Source of the DNA: Pararhizobium sp.
Lineage (GTDB): Bacteria; Pseudomonadota; Alphaproteobacteria; Rhizobiales; Rhizobiaceae
Reading direction: 5' to 3'
Length of the DNA stretch: 64,000 nt
Assembly: GCA_030655075.1 (NCBI GenBank)
Contig: JAURWE010000024.1
Location: forward strand, 186,001-250,000
This document shows, in pieces, positions 44,310 through 52,934 of this stretch. Position 1 is the first letter of the stretch. Each line of letters starts with the position of its first letter. The notes beneath the pieces were generated by a model, which saw nothing but the letters and a program-made list of their open reading frames with translations, was not told where the DNA came from and searched no databases. A program made the translations under genes and the position numbers.

Positions 44310-45308
44310 TCATGCGGCCCGCGCCAGCTCCTCTTCGTTTTCGGGCAGGCATCCGAGCCCGGCAAGCGTTGCCGTAACGGCCTCGTCGATCGGCGTATGC
44401 GGCTCGAAGCCCAGCTCGGCGACCAGCCGGTCGTTCGGCATGCGCAGCGGCTGCTGCCAGAGATAGCGCATCTCCTTGAGCTCGCGCATGAACACCGAAA
44501 AGGGAGAAGCGAAGGGTATGACCCACCAGGGAAAATGCCGAACAATGAGTTTGGTCCGGCCCGCCGCCCGGCCGATGGCCTCGATCATGCCGGTGCCCGT
44601 CGCGTCCCAGAAGCCCTGCATGTGGTAGACGGCAAAGGCCGGGAGACGTGTCCCGCGCTCGACCAGCCGCACCATCGTCTCGGCCACGTCAGGCAGATAG
44701 GCCCATTGATGGCCGACACCCTGACTGCCCGGGTACATGACACCGGTCACCGGCTTTTGCGGCGTGACCATGCCTTGCGAGAACCAGTTGTTGGCCGCCT
44801 GCGGCCCGAAAAAATCGCCCGCCCGCACGACAATGGCGCGCAGGCCTTTCTCCGCGCAGGCAGAATGCAGGCGGCGTTCCATGTCCACGCGGATCTTGCC
44901 CTTTTCGCTCTTCGGGTTCTGCGGTGCATCCTCCGTCAGCAGCGGAAAGCTGTCAGGCCCAAAATTGTAGACCGTGCCGGGCAGCAAGACGGTGGCGCCT
45001 GTGGCGAGCGATGCAGCAATCGTGTTGTCGAGCATCGGCAGCACAAGTTCATCCCAGTTGCGATAGCCGGGAGGGTTGACCGCATGCACGATAAGGCGCG
45101 CACCTTGTGCCGCCGCCAGCACGTCGCCGCGTTCCATTGCATCACCCCGAATCCAGGTGAAGGACGGATCGCGGTTCGCGCCTGCGGTGCGGTTGAGCGC
45201 CCGCACGGTCCAGCCGCGCGCCACGAGCGTCCGGGCGACCGCACCGCCGATGCCGCCGGTGGCGCCGAGAACCAGCGCGATGGGTTTGGTCTGAAGAGCA
45301 GAGGTCAT
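44310..45308 (-). CDS. NAD(P)-dependent epimerase/dehydratase-like protein (atypical SDR)
   Basis: The 332 residues from MTSALQTKPIALVLGATGGIGGAVARTLVARGWTVRALNR hold the extended-SDR nucleotide motif GATGGIGG. Later segments (VYNFGPDSFPLLTEDAPQNP, RAGDFFGPQAANNWFSQ, WAYLPDVAETMVRLVERG) match nucleoside-sugar-epimerase-like proteins. The canonical active-site Tyr region was not clearly identified. It is divergent from a LysR gene, the probable regulator. Confidence 0.86.
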   Translation of the reverse strand: MTSALQTKPIALVLGATGGIGGAVARTLVARGWTVRALNRTAGANRDPSFTWIRGDAMERGDVLAAAQGARLIVHAVNPPGYRNWDELVLPMLDNTIAASLATGATVLLPGTVYNFGPDSFPLLTEDAPQNPKSEKGKIRVDMERRLHSACAEKGLRAIVVRAGDFFGPQAANNWFSQGMVTPQKPVTGVMYPGSQGVGHQWAYLPDVAETMVRLVERGTRLPAFAVYHMQGFWDATGTGMIEAIGRAAGRTKLIVRHFPWWVIPFASPFSVFMRELKEMRYLWQQPLRMPNDRLVAELGFEPHTPIDEAVTATLAGLGCLPENEEELARAA

Positions 45309-45399
45309 GATTGTGTTCCTTGTTGGCGTTGAACCAAGGTAAGGCGCGAAGGCGATAAACAAAATTGCCTATTAATCTTGAGCCACTATACTAAAATGC

Positions 45400-46290
45400 A
45401 TGAGTGCTGCCGATCTGACCTGGGACCATTATCGCACTTTCCTCGCGGTGCTGCAGGAAGGATCGCTGTCTGCGGCTGCCCGCGACCTCGGCCTCACCCA
45501 GCCGACCGTCGGCCGCCATGTCGATGCGCTGGAGGCAGCTGTCGGTTTTGCCCTCTTCACCCGTTCGCCACAAGGCCTGCTGCCGACGGAAGGCGCCCTG
45601 GCGCTGAAGCCCTATGCCGAAACGCTGGCGGCAACCACTGCGGCGCTGATCCGCACGGCCTCGGGCGAACGGGACGCCGTCAAGGGCACGGTGCGCATCA
45701 GCGCCAGCGAGGTCATCGGTGTTGAGGTGCTGCCGCCGATCCTGGCCGCCCTGCAACAGCGCTACCCCGGCCTGGTGATTGAACTGTCGGCCTCGGATGC
45801 GATAGAGGATCTGTTGCGCCAGGGCGCCGACATTGCCGTGCGCATGGCCGAACCAGTGCAGGACGCGCTGCTCATCTGCCGCATTGGCGATATCCAGCTC
45901 GGCTTTCACGCCCATCGCGCCTATCTCGAACGAAGGGGCCAGCCGCAGACCATTGTCGACCTCGCGGATCACGATCTCGTCGGCTATGACCGGGAGACCG
46001 CCTATATCCGGACGATGATGAAGCGCTTTCCGGAACTCGGCAGTCCGGCCTTCAGCTTCAAGTCGGACAGCTCGCTGGCCCAGCTTGCCGCCATCCGCGC
46101 CGGCATCGGCATCGGTCTTTGCCAAATTGGCATTGCCCGGCGCGATGCGGATCTGGTTCATGTTTTGAAAGAGGTCGAGGTGCCGCTGAGCACCTGGGTC
46201 GCCATGCACGAGAACTTGAAAACCTCACCACGATGCCGAGCCACCTTCGACGCGCTCGTCGAAGGTCTGCTCGATTATGTCGGCAAATGA
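45400..46290 (+). CDS. LysR-family regulator
   Basis: This 296-residue protein starts MSAADLTWDHYRTFLAVLQEGSLSAAARDLGLTQPTVGRHVDALEAAVGFALFTRSPQGLLPTEGA. The effector domain (GTVRISASEVIGVEVLPPILAALQQRYPGLVIELSASDAIEDLLRQGADIAVRMAEP) is complete. It is divergent from the epimerase gene with 91 bp between starts, a normal LysR/target layout. The inducer is unknown. Confidence 0.92.
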   Translation: MSAADLTWDHYRTFLAVLQEGSLSAAARDLGLTQPTVGRHVDALEAAVGFALFTRSPQGLLPTEGALALKPYAETLAATTAALIRTASGERDAVKGTVRISASEVIGVEVLPPILAALQQRYPGLVIELSASDAIEDLLRQGADIAVRMAEPVQDALLICRIGDIQLGFHAHRAYLERRGQPQTIVDLADHDLVGYDRETAYIRTMMKRFPELGSPAFSFKSDSSLAQLAAIRAGIGIGLCQIGIARRDADLVHVLKEVEVPLSTWVAMHENLKTSPRCRATFDALVEGLLDYVGK

Positions 46291-46299
46291 CGGCTGGCG

Positions 46300-46563
46300 T
46301 CAGGCCGAGGGCGCCGCTCGAATGCCGTCGATCACCTCGGTCTCCGGCCGGTCGCCACCATCGGCATGCTCCTGGCGCCAACGGCCCTTCTCGTCCTGAT
46401 AGCTGATCTCGGCCGTTTCGCCGCCAACCTGCTGCTCGGCAGCGACGGCATGAACCGCATGCATCGCATCATCGTGTGTGGCAAATGTCTCGGAATAAAC
46501 GTCGCCGAGCCGGTAGGCCCAGCCGCCGTCATGCGGAACGATCTCATAGGTGATCTTCACCAT
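46300..46563 (-). CDS. DUF2188 domain protein
   Basis: The 87 residues begin MVKITYEIVPHDGGWAYRLGDVYSETFATHDDAMHAVHAVAAEQQVGGETAEISYQDEKGRW. This is the DUF2188 beta-alpha-beta pattern in which the opening strand reads out Y.V.....GGW. A strong GGAGG lies before the ATG at 46563. The domain has no known function. It converges on the LysR gene. Confidence 0.82.
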   Translation of the reverse strand: MVKITYEIVPHDGGWAYRLGDVYSETFATHDDAMHAVHAVAAEQQVGGETAEISYQDEKGRWRQEHADGGDRPETEVIDGIRAAPSA

Positions 46564-46655
46564 CTGTCTCCTCCTTGCGTGTGAACGGGCTTGTGGATGA
46601 ACGGGGTTCACCCCATCCGATATAGGCCGCGATCAAGGCGCGGACAGGGCCGGAT

Positions 46656-46913
46656 CTAGCGGCGGTTCACGCCGCGGTAATATTCGCCCGGATCGTTGCG
46701 ATAGCTCTTGTATTTTTCTTCATTGTTGAAGAAATAATCGAAGGGCGTACGAACCTCGGAGCCTTCGTTCGCAACGACGTAGGACCGGTCTTGCGCCGCA
46801 TGAACGCGCTTTTCGCTGTGTCCATATCTCTGGCCGGAACTGGCCGTCCCGGCCGCTGCAACAACCGCAGCCGTGCAGAGCAAAAGGGCCATTCCACGTT
46901 TCAAAGTCGGCAT
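46656..46913 (-). CDS. Small exported hypothetical protein
   Basis: This 85-residue protein has an N-terminal signal peptide (MPTLKRGMALLLCTAAVVAAAGTASS) and a short hydrophilic mature part (YGHSEKRVHAAQDRSYVVANEGSEVRTPFDYFFNNEEKYKSYRNDPGEYYRGVNRR) rich in Tyr, Asn and Arg. No family was recognised. A GGAG site precedes the ATG, and the signal peptide supports a real gene. Confidence 0.7.
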   Translation of the reverse strand: MPTLKRGMALLLCTAAVVAAAGTASSGQRYGHSEKRVHAAQDRSYVVANEGSEVRTPFDYFFNNEEKYKSYRNDPGEYYRGVNRR

Positions 46914-46986
46914 ATCAACGCTCCTAAGTCTGAGTATCTGCTCCGTATATTGGGTCTGGCGTGGACTTTTGCAGCCCGGCCGGAAT

Positions 46987-47013
46987 AAAAAAACCCGCCG
47001 GCGAAGGCGGGCT
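46987..47013 (-). terminator. Intrinsic terminator of the aspartate aminotransferase gene
   Basis: CCCGCC and GGCGGG pair (46994-46999 with 47006-47011). On the minus strand a run of seven T follows (46987-46993). It lies about 25 bp after the aminotransferase stop codon. Confidence 0.88.
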
Positions 47014-47036
47014 TCTCGATCAGGCAGTCGGAAGCT

Positions 47037-48239
47037 TTACTTGCAGGCGGCGCAGAAGCGCTGGATGCGCTTGCAGGCTTCTTCGAGCAGCGCTTCGGAG
47101 GTCGCGTAGGAGATGCGGAAGTTCGGGCCGAGACCGAAGGCCGAGCCGTGCACGACGGCGACGCCTTCGGATTCCAGCAGTTCCGACACAAAATCCTCGT
47201 CCGTTTCGATGACCTTGCCTGTCGGCGCCGTCTTGCCGATCAGGCCCTTGCAGGACGGATAGACGTAGAACGCACCTTCCGGCGATGGGCACGAGATGCC
47301 CTTGGCCTGGTTCAGCATCGAAACAACCAGATCGCGGCGGCCTTCGAAGATCTTCTTGTTCTCGGGAATGAAGTCCTGCGTCCCGTTCAGCGCCTCGACG
47401 GCCGCCCACTGGGCGATCGAGCAGGCGCCGGACGTCTGCTGGCCCTGGATCATGTCCATCGCCTTGATGAGGGCAAGCGGGCCGGCGGCATAGCCGATGC
47501 GCCAGCCGGTCATGGCATAGGCCTTCGACACGCCGTTCATGGTCAGCGTGCGATCGTAGAGCTTCGGCTCGACCTCGACCGGGGTGGCGAACTTGAAGTC
47601 GCCATAGGTCAGGTGCTCGTACATGTCGTCGGTCAGCACCCAGACATGCGGGTGCTTCAAAAGCACGTCCGTCAGCGCCTTGAGTTCGGCATGGCTGTAG
47701 GCCGCACCCGACGGGTTCGACGGCGAGTTGAACAGGAACCACTTGGTCTTCGGCGTGATCGCCTTGTCGAGATCTTCAGCCGTCAGCTTGAAATTGTTCT
47801 CCTGCGCCGTCGCCACGAACACCGGCGTTCCGCCGCAGATCGACACCATCTCCGGGTAGGAGACCCAGTAAGGTGCTGGGATAACGACTTCATCGCCTGC
47901 ATTGATCGTCGCCATGAAGGCGTTGAAAAGAATCTGCTTTCCACCGGTGCCGACAATCGTCTGCGCAGCCGTGTAGTCGAGATTGTTCTCGCGCTTGAAC
48001 TTCTTGGAGATCGCCTCGCGCAGTTCCGGAATGCCCGAAACCGGCGTGTACTTCGTCTCGCCGCGGTTGATCGCGTCGATGGCGGCTTTCTTGATATTGT
48101 CCGGCGTGTCGAAATCCGGTTCGCCGGCGCCAAGACCGATCACGTCCCGCCCGCTGGCTTTCAGCTCACGGGCTTTCTGGGAAACGGCGATGGTGGCGGA
48201 TGGCTTTACACGGGAAAGAGCGTCGGCAAGAAAGGCCAT
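47037..48239 (-). CDS. aatA: Aspartate aminotransferase (class I, Ib-type)
   Basis: The 400 residues start MAFLADALSRVKPSATIAVSQKARELKASGRDVIGLGAGEPDFDTPDNIKKAA. The PLP lysine is in NGVSKAYAMTGWRIGY, and the Arg contact to the substrate carboxylate is in NFRISYATS. This is the 1-beta/gamma-type AAT found in rhizobia, which interconverts aspartate and glutamate with oxaloacetate and 2-oxoglutarate. The ATG at 48239 gives the usual family length. A strong terminator follows the stop. Confidence 0.94.
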   Translation of the reverse strand: MAFLADALSRVKPSATIAVSQKARELKASGRDVIGLGAGEPDFDTPDNIKKAAIDAINRGETKYTPVSGIPELREAISKKFKRENNLDYTAAQTIVGTGGKQILFNAFMATINAGDEVVIPAPYWVSYPEMVSICGGTPVFVATAQENNFKLTAEDLDKAITPKTKWFLFNSPSNPSGAAYSHAELKALTDVLLKHPHVWVLTDDMYEHLTYGDFKFATPVEVEPKLYDRTLTMNGVSKAYAMTGWRIGYAAGPLALIKAMDMIQGQQTSGACSIAQWAAVEALNGTQDFIPENKKIFEGRRDLVVSMLNQAKGISCPSPEGAFYVYPSCKGLIGKTAPTGKVIETDEDFVSELLESEGVAVVHGSAFGLGPNFRISYATSEALLEEACKRIQRFCAACK

Positions 48240-48523
48240 TTTTGAGGGTTCCTCAACAGGTTGAAACAGCATGTCGCCTCAGGAGCATGGATCATCTCCG
48301 TAGCGGTTAGGTGTATGTCGAAAGACGGCAGGTGTTTCAAGCGCCAAGGCGGGAAAACCGGCCTTCGCCTGGCGAAAATGCGCCCGCATCACAAGAATTC
48401 ATCGCGCCCATCAGCAGATCCGATGCATTGCCGCCAGCAATCACTTCCTTTTGATCCGCCTTGAAACAGGCCTGCCCCTGCGCCACGTCGCAAAGACGAC
48501 GTTTTGCAATAAGGAGAAGACCC

Positions 48524-49690
48524 ATGACGCCGAGCTCCCGACAGACCGGACAGACAAGCCTCGTCGCAGGCGTTTCAGCCCTTCTTCTCAGCCTTTTCCC
48601 GGAGGCCGCATCGGCACAGGAAAGCAAGGAATTCCGGACAGAGAAGAACGGCGTGACCGTCGAAACCGTGGCAGACGGCCTTGCCCAGCCCTGGTCGGTG
48701 GAGGTGCTGCCCGACAACGCCTATATTATCACCGAACTGCCGGGCAACCTGCGCATTGTCAGAAACGGCAAGGCCGCCGAGCCGATCAGCGGTCTGCCAG
48801 AGGTTGCGGTCGCCGGTCAGGGCGGCCTGCTCGACGTGGCGCTCGACGCGGGTTTTGCCACGAACCGCACGCTCTATCTGACCATGGCGGTCGCTGGCGA
48901 TGGCGGCAACGGCACGGCGGTTTACAGCGCCGCTCTCTCGGCCGATGAAAAGCAGCTGATGAATGCACAAGAACTGTTCCGCATGAACCGGCTTACCGGC
49001 AAGGGCCAGCACTTCGGCTCGCGCATCGCCATTGCCAAGGACGGTAGCCTGTTCTTCGGCATCGGCGACCGGGGCGAAGGCGACCGGGCGCAGGACATGC
49101 AGGACCATGCCGGCGCCATTCTGCACATTAACGCCGATGGCAGCATTCCCGCAGACAACCCCTATGCCGACGGCAAGGCGGGCCTGCCGGAGCTCTGGTC
49201 GAAGGGTCACCGCAATCCGCAGGGCATCACCATCGATCCCAAGGACGGCAAGCTCCTCACCGTCGAGCACGGCGCGCGCGGCGGTGACGAGGTCAACACG
49301 CCGGAACCGGGCAAGAACTACGGCTGGCCGGTCATTACCTTCGGCAAGGACTATTCCGGCGCCGCAATCGGCGAAGGTTCGGCAAAAGACGGCTACGAAC
49401 AGCCGCTCTACTATTGGGATCCATCGATCGCGCCCGGCGCCATTGTCGTCTATCGCGGCGCGATGTTCCCCGAATGGGATGGCGACCTTCTGGTCTGCGC
49501 GCTGAAATATCAACTGCTCGCCCGCCTCGACCGCGACGAGACCGGCAAGGTGATCGCCGAGGAACGGATTCTGGACGAAGAATACGGCCGCATCCGCGAT
49601 GTCAGCGTCGCGCCCGATGGCTCGGTTCTCCTGGTGACCGACGGCGAAGACGGCGCCCTCTTGCGCCTGTCGAAGACCCCGACGCAATAA
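48524..49690 (+). CDS. PQQ-type aldose sugar dehydrogenase (soluble Gsd/Asd-like), exported
   Basis: The 388 residues carry a signal peptide (VAGVSALLLSLFPEAASAQ) and a six-bladed beta-propeller. The propeller shows VADGLAQPWSVEVLPDNAYIITELPGNLRIVRNG, GQGGLLDVALDAGFATNRTLYLTM, SKGHRNPQGITIDPKDGKLLTVEHGARGGDEVN and PGKNYGWPVITFG. These are the PQQ and calcium-site motifs of soluble glucose/aldose dehydrogenases such as E. coli YliI. It oxidises sugars in the periplasm if PQQ is available. The ATG at 48524 follows AAGGAG. Confidence 0.92.
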   Translation: MTPSSRQTGQTSLVAGVSALLLSLFPEAASAQESKEFRTEKNGVTVETVADGLAQPWSVEVLPDNAYIITELPGNLRIVRNGKAAEPISGLPEVAVAGQGGLLDVALDAGFATNRTLYLTMAVAGDGGNGTAVYSAALSADEKQLMNAQELFRMNRLTGKGQHFGSRIAIAKDGSLFFGIGDRGEGDRAQDMQDHAGAILHINADGSIPADNPYADGKAGLPELWSKGHRNPQGITIDPKDGKLLTVEHGARGGDEVNTPEPGKNYGWPVITFGKDYSGAAIGEGSAKDGYEQPLYYWDPSIAPGAIVVYRGAMFPEWDGDLLVCALKYQLLARLDRDETGKVIAEERILDEEYGRIRDVSVAPDGSVLLVTDGEDGALLRLSKTPTQ

Positions 49691-50394
49691 GCCGCTCAAG
49701 CATCCCGGGCACCGCAGGAAGAATATATCACTTCGATTGAACTATCCAGGACAGCGGGCACAAGTGCAAATTCCGGATAGACTAGGCTTCACGCAAGGAC
49801 GCGGCCTTTGACAAAAGCAGAAGCTCGACGCGCCTTTGAGATCAGCTCGGCCACCGGTTTCGGGAGCCGCACGGGCGAATGCCGTATCCGGCGTCACAGG
49901 AAAACGCCGCAAGCAGCCGCGAGGCTAGAATACGTATTGTTTATCAAGTGATTATGGACATAAGAATATTAGCTATCTAGAAAATAAATGGAGGCGAAAT
50001 TCCCGTATGGTGGATGCGGACCGTCGCTGCGGCGCGGTCAAACGCTCTTTGGGGCGCCGCTGCTAAAAAAACGGCAATTGGCGTTTTTTGCGACAGGGCA
50101 ACACGGGCTGCCCCAAAACGAAAACTTTTGCTTGCCAAGCGAATACAAACCTAGCAATCTTACTGTGTTCGGGCAATTTGCGAACACGGGAAGACCTTAT
50201 AGAAATGCGCTCCGGAGACGCAAAATGCTCCGGGCAGTCGAACATGAGACGATCAGAGGTTGAGACTTCAGATGGCTGGCTGCGGTAACGGGACCCTTTC
50301 CTCACATTTCAAGAACTGCCTGCAAAACACCCGCAAGGGTAAAGTCGCTATGCTGACCGGCAGCCGCCCGGTCGGAGAGAAAAGGACCTGACGC
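49691..50394. other. Long intergenic region upstream of the cold-shock gene
   Basis: About 700 bp. A short AT-rich stretch lies near 49930-49990. An open frame at 49988-50263 has no family resemblance and is not counted as a gene. Close to the cold-shock gene, GACCGG (50355-50360) pairs with CCGGTC (50368-50373) just before its ribosome-binding site. A long cold-shock leader is plausible. Confidence 0.5.
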
Positions 50395-50610
50395 ATGGCC
50401 GAGACTGGCATCGTAAAATTCTTCAACACCGACAAGGGCTTTGGATTCATCAAGCCTGACAATGGTGGCGCGGATATCTTCGTACACATTTCCGCCGTTC
50501 AGGCTTCCGGGCTCAACGGACTTTCCGAAAACCAGAAGGTAAGCTTCGACACGGAACCCGACCGCCGCGGCAAGGGCCCCAAGGCGGTCAATCTGCAGAT
50601 CTCCGGCTAA
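50395..50610 (+). CDS. Cold-shock protein, CspA family
   Basis: This 71-residue OB-fold RNA chaperone reads MAETGIVKFFNTDKGFGFIKPDNGGADIFVHISAVQASGLNGLSENQKVSFDTEPDRRGKGPKAVNLQI. The RNP1 (KGFGFI) and RNP2 (DIFVHI) motifs are intact. It melts RNA secondary structure. A GGAG/AAAGGA ribosome-binding site precedes the start, and a strong terminator follows the stop. Confidence 0.96.
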   Translation: MAETGIVKFFNTDKGFGFIKPDNGGADIFVHISAVQASGLNGLSENQKVSFDTEPDRRGKGPKAVNLQISG

Positions 50611-50642
50611 ACGCCATTTTCGCAGATCGATTCACGTTGAAG

Positions 50643-50666
50643 CCCGGCAGCTTGCCGGGTTTTTTT
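50643..50666 (+). terminator. Intrinsic terminator of the cold-shock gene
   Basis: CCCGGCA (50643-50649) and TGCCGGG (50653-50659) pair around a GCT loop, followed by seven T (50660-50666). It lies about 30 bp after the cold-shock stop codon. Confidence 0.92.
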
Positions 50667-50752
50667 GTTCAGTCTGCATTCAGTTTCGCCGCATTATGGT
50701 GTTTACTGGAAACGACAGATGCCGCAGACCGGCAATGACAGAGGACCGTACG

Positions 50753-51169
50753 ATGAAAAGTTTTGGCAGATCACTGGTGCTTGCAATAGCGGTTGCCGCG
50801 ACCACGCTGACAGCATTTGCCCCGGCTCAAGCCCGCGACCGCGACTGGCGCCGCCACCGGGGCGGAGACGCAGCCGCAATCGGCGCGCTTGGCCTTGCAA
50901 CGGGCGTCATCCTGGGCGGCGCTCTCGCCAACCAGAACCGCCGCGAACGCGTTTATGTAGAGCCGGAGCCCGATGTCTACATCGAAGAAGAGCCGGAATA
51001 TCGCGTCATCCGCCGTCCGCGCCGCGTGGTCGAAACCTATGAAGGCGGCCTCGAGCCCTGGACGCGTCCCTGGTACCGCTGGTGCTCCAACCGCTACCAG
51101 TCGTTCAACGCCGACACCGGCACGTTCCGTGGCTATGACGGCCGCGATCACTTCTGCACGGCCGGCTGA
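50753..51169 (+). CDS. BA14K-family exported protein
   Basis: The 138 residues start MKSFGRSLVLAIAVAATTLTAFAPAQAR, a signal peptide. A Gly/Ala-rich hydrophobic segment (GALGLATGVILGGALA) and an acidic, Glu/Val/Arg-rich middle follow. The C-terminal BA14K signature is WYRWCSNRYQSFNADTGTFRGYDGRDHFC. The family includes a Brucella lectin-like immunoreactive protein and is widespread in Rhizobiales. A role at the cell surface is inferred. A perfect 11-bp terminator stem follows. Confidence 0.93.
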   Translation: MKSFGRSLVLAIAVAATTLTAFAPAQARDRDWRRHRGGDAAAIGALGLATGVILGGALANQNRRERVYVEPEPDVYIEEEPEYRVIRRPRRVVETYEGGLEPWTRPWYRWCSNRYQSFNADTGTFRGYDGRDHFCTAG

Positions 51170-51194
51170 TCAGCCACAGACTTGAAACGGCGAA

Positions 51195-51225
51195 ACACGC
51201 TGCGGCATCCGCAGCGTGTTTTTTT
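51195..51225 (+). terminator. Intrinsic terminator of the BA14K gene
   Basis: ACACGCTGCGG (51195-51205) and CCGCAGCGTGT (51209-51219) form a perfect 11-bp stem with a CAT loop, followed by a T-run. It lies between the BA14K gene and the convergent MBL gene. Confidence 0.93.
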
Positions 51226-51240
51226 GTGACAACAAGCCCG

Positions 51241-51879
51241 TCAAAGGCCGCGAAGATAGGGATTGGTCCGCCGCTCGTCGCCGATCTTGCTGCCCGGGCC
51301 GTGGCCGCAGATGAAACCGACCTCGTCACCGAGCGGCAGCACCTTGTCGCGGATGGAATCGAGCAGCTGCTGATGATTGCCGCCGGGCAGATCGGTGCGC
51401 CCGATCGAACCGCTGAACAGCACATCGCCAAGATGGGCAAAGCCCTGCTCGCGGTTGAAATAGATCACATGCCCGGGCGCGTGGCCGGGGCAATGATAGA
51501 CCTCGAAGACATGAGTGCCGAAGGAGACCGTGTCGCCGTCTTCGAGAAAACGATCGGGCACAACATTGTGCGCGCCGGTCATGCCGTATTTCGCCGCCTG
51601 GATTTCCAGCCGCTCCAGCAGCGGCAGGTCGTCCTTGTGCGGACCGATGATCTCGAGGCCGAGCGCCTCCTTCAACTCCTTGGCGCCGCCGGCATGATCG
51701 ATATGCCCATGCGTCAGCCAGATCGCCTTCAGCGTCAAGCCGTTTTCCTTGATGGTCCGCAGGATGACATCGACGTCGCCGCCCGGGTCGACGATCACGC
51801 CTTCCTTGCTGTCCATGTCGAAGAGAACCGTGCAGTTCTGCTGGAAAGGAGTGACCGGAATGATACCCGCCTGAAGCAT
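51241..51879 (-). CDS. MBL-fold hydrolase, YcbL/glyoxalase II-like
   Basis: This 212-residue metallo-beta-lactamase-fold protein starts MLQAGIIPVTPFQQNCTVLFDMDSKEGVIVDPGGDVDVILRTI. The metal site is THGHIDHAGG, with further ligands in CPGHAPGHVIYF, LGDVLFSGSIGRTDLPGG and ICGHGPGS. It resembles YcbL-type glyoxalase II enzymes, which act on glutathione thioesters. Four-metal-ligand residues look complete. The start at 51879 was chosen over an upstream ATG that adds 11 residues. Confidence 0.9.
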   Translation of the reverse strand: MLQAGIIPVTPFQQNCTVLFDMDSKEGVIVDPGGDVDVILRTIKENGLTLKAIWLTHGHIDHAGGAKELKEALGLEIIGPHKDDLPLLERLEIQAAKYGMTGAHNVVPDRFLEDGDTVSFGTHVFEVYHCPGHAPGHVIYFNREQGFAHLGDVLFSGSIGRTDLPGGNHQQLLDSIRDKVLPLGDEVGFICGHGPGSKIGDERRTNPYLRGL

Positions 51880-51948
51880 GCCTTGGCCCTGTCGTTCTTG
51901 AAGATCAGGCAAGATATAGCCATTGGCGGCGCAAAGAACAGAATGAAT

Positions 51949-52128
51949 TTAGCGCAATTCAGCCATTTCGATCTGCGACGGGAATGGTGCCGGTGCATTC
52001 ACTGTCATCATCAGCAGCGCAAAGACGGCAAGCTTCGCAGCGATGACAGTAATCACGACCGGGCGAAGCTGCTGGCTGGAAGATACGGGCGTGAGGGTTC
52101 CCTGAACCTGTGTGACTTGGGCCTGCAT
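51949..52128 (-). CDS. Small single-pass membrane peptide (59 residues)
   Basis: The frame reads MQAQVTQVQGTLTPVSSSQQLRPVVITVIAAKLAVFALLMMTVNAPAPFPSQIEMAELR. It has one hydrophobic segment of about 20 residues (VVITVIAAKLAVFALLMMTV). A GAGAGG ribosome-binding site lies 8 nt before the ATG. No family was recognised, and expression is unproven. It is upstream of the MBL gene on the same strand. Confidence 0.55.
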   Translation of the reverse strand: MQAQVTQVQGTLTPVSSSQQLRPVVITVIAAKLAVFALLMMTVNAPAPFPSQIEMAELR

Positions 52129-52212
52129 GATGAATTCCTCTCTCGTTCTGACAGCCTAAATCGGTAACCGGCATAGAAGTTCCGGCCCCGCATCGCGTCG
52201 ACGTTTCATGAG

Positions 52213-52554
52213 TTGGAATGTGTGACATTTTTACATTTCGTGACGTTCCCTGGGGAACAGGATCGGGAGCGAGCCACCACGGGTGACGGCAGCTGGGAAG
52301 GCAGCCGCTGGTGCCGCGTCGATGTTCATGGCGTGCGTGGCTGGGCCTATGCCCAATATCCGAGCGTTGATCAGGACGGCACATCAGTGAATGTCGAAAC
52401 CAGCCGCACCGCATTGTCTACCTTTGTCGCTGGACCAGCGCTCAAAACCACGGGCGGCCTGACCGCCGCACTTCAATGCCGGTCGCCATATCAAGTTTGG
52501 CGATCTCTGTGGACTATCACAGCCGCAACGCCTCAAAAATTGACAGACGCCTAA
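52213..52554 (+). pseudogene. Bacterial SH3-like domain fragment
   Basis: The core GDGSWEGSRWCRVDVHGVRGWAYAQYPSVDQDGTSVNVE is the second half of an exported SH3 domain (W-C-x-V-x(3)-G-x-x-GWA). The sequence before it has no signal peptide and does not continue the domain, and only a TTG start is available. It is most likely a truncated remnant. The tail after the domain has no similarity that I can name. Confidence 0.5.
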
Positions 52555-52603
52555 TTCCTGCTCAGATTAGTCCCTGCGAATATCCGCAATTGGGGAAGAA
52601 TCC

Positions 52604-52867
52604 ATGGAATCCTTGATACCCATCGTCACGCAGCTTATCGCCGGCGCAATCGGGGGCAATGCCGCAGGCGCGGCACTGAAGCAGCAGGCTGTCAGCGTGA
52701 TTGTCAGAACCATCGTCGGCGCCATCGGCGGCGTCGGCGGCGGTCTTCTTCTGCAGGCAGTCGGCGGCGAAGCCGGTCTGTCCGGCCTCGTGGCCGACGG
52801 CATCGGCGGCCTCATCGGCGGCGGCGTCCTGACCGCAATCGCCGGCGCAGTTCTCGGCAAGAAATAA
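52604..52867 (+). CDS. Gly-rich small membrane-like protein
   Basis: The 87 residues alternate hydrophobic and Gly-rich stretches (LIAGAIGGNAAGAALK, GAIGGVGGGLLLQAVGGEAG, GIGGLIGGGVLTAIAGAVLG), similar to glycine-zipper proteins. It may insert in membranes or self-assemble. No function is known. It is followed by a bidirectional terminator shared with ilvE. Confidence 0.75.
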   Translation: MESLIPIVTQLIAGAIGGNAAGAALKQQAVSVIVRTIVGAIGGVGGGLLLQAVGGEAGLSGLVADGIGGLIGGGVLTAIAGAVLGKK

Positions 52868-52888
52868 CGGCCGGTTCCAGAATACGGT

Positions 52889-52917
52889 AAGGCGGCGCCG
52901 AAAGACGCCGCCTTTTT
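52889..52917. terminator. Bidirectional terminator between the Gly-rich gene and ilvE
   Basis: AAGGCGGCG (52889-52897) and CGCCGCCTT (52906-52914) form a perfect 9-bp stem with an 8-base loop, followed by T on the plus strand. The A-rich left side also gives U residues on the minus strand, serving convergent ilvE. Confidence 0.82.
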
Positions 52918-52934
52918 CGATCTACGAAGGTGGA

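Noticed and set aside
50173..50195. LexA box before the cold-shock gene (GTTCG...CGAAC)
   Set aside because: The alphaproteobacterial LexA site is a direct repeat GTTC-N7-GTTC. The sequence here is an inverted repeat with different spacing.
49988..50263. 91-residue frame in the gap before the cold-shock gene
   Set aside because: It has no ribosome-binding site, signal peptide or similarity. Its end overlaps the likely cold-shock leader.
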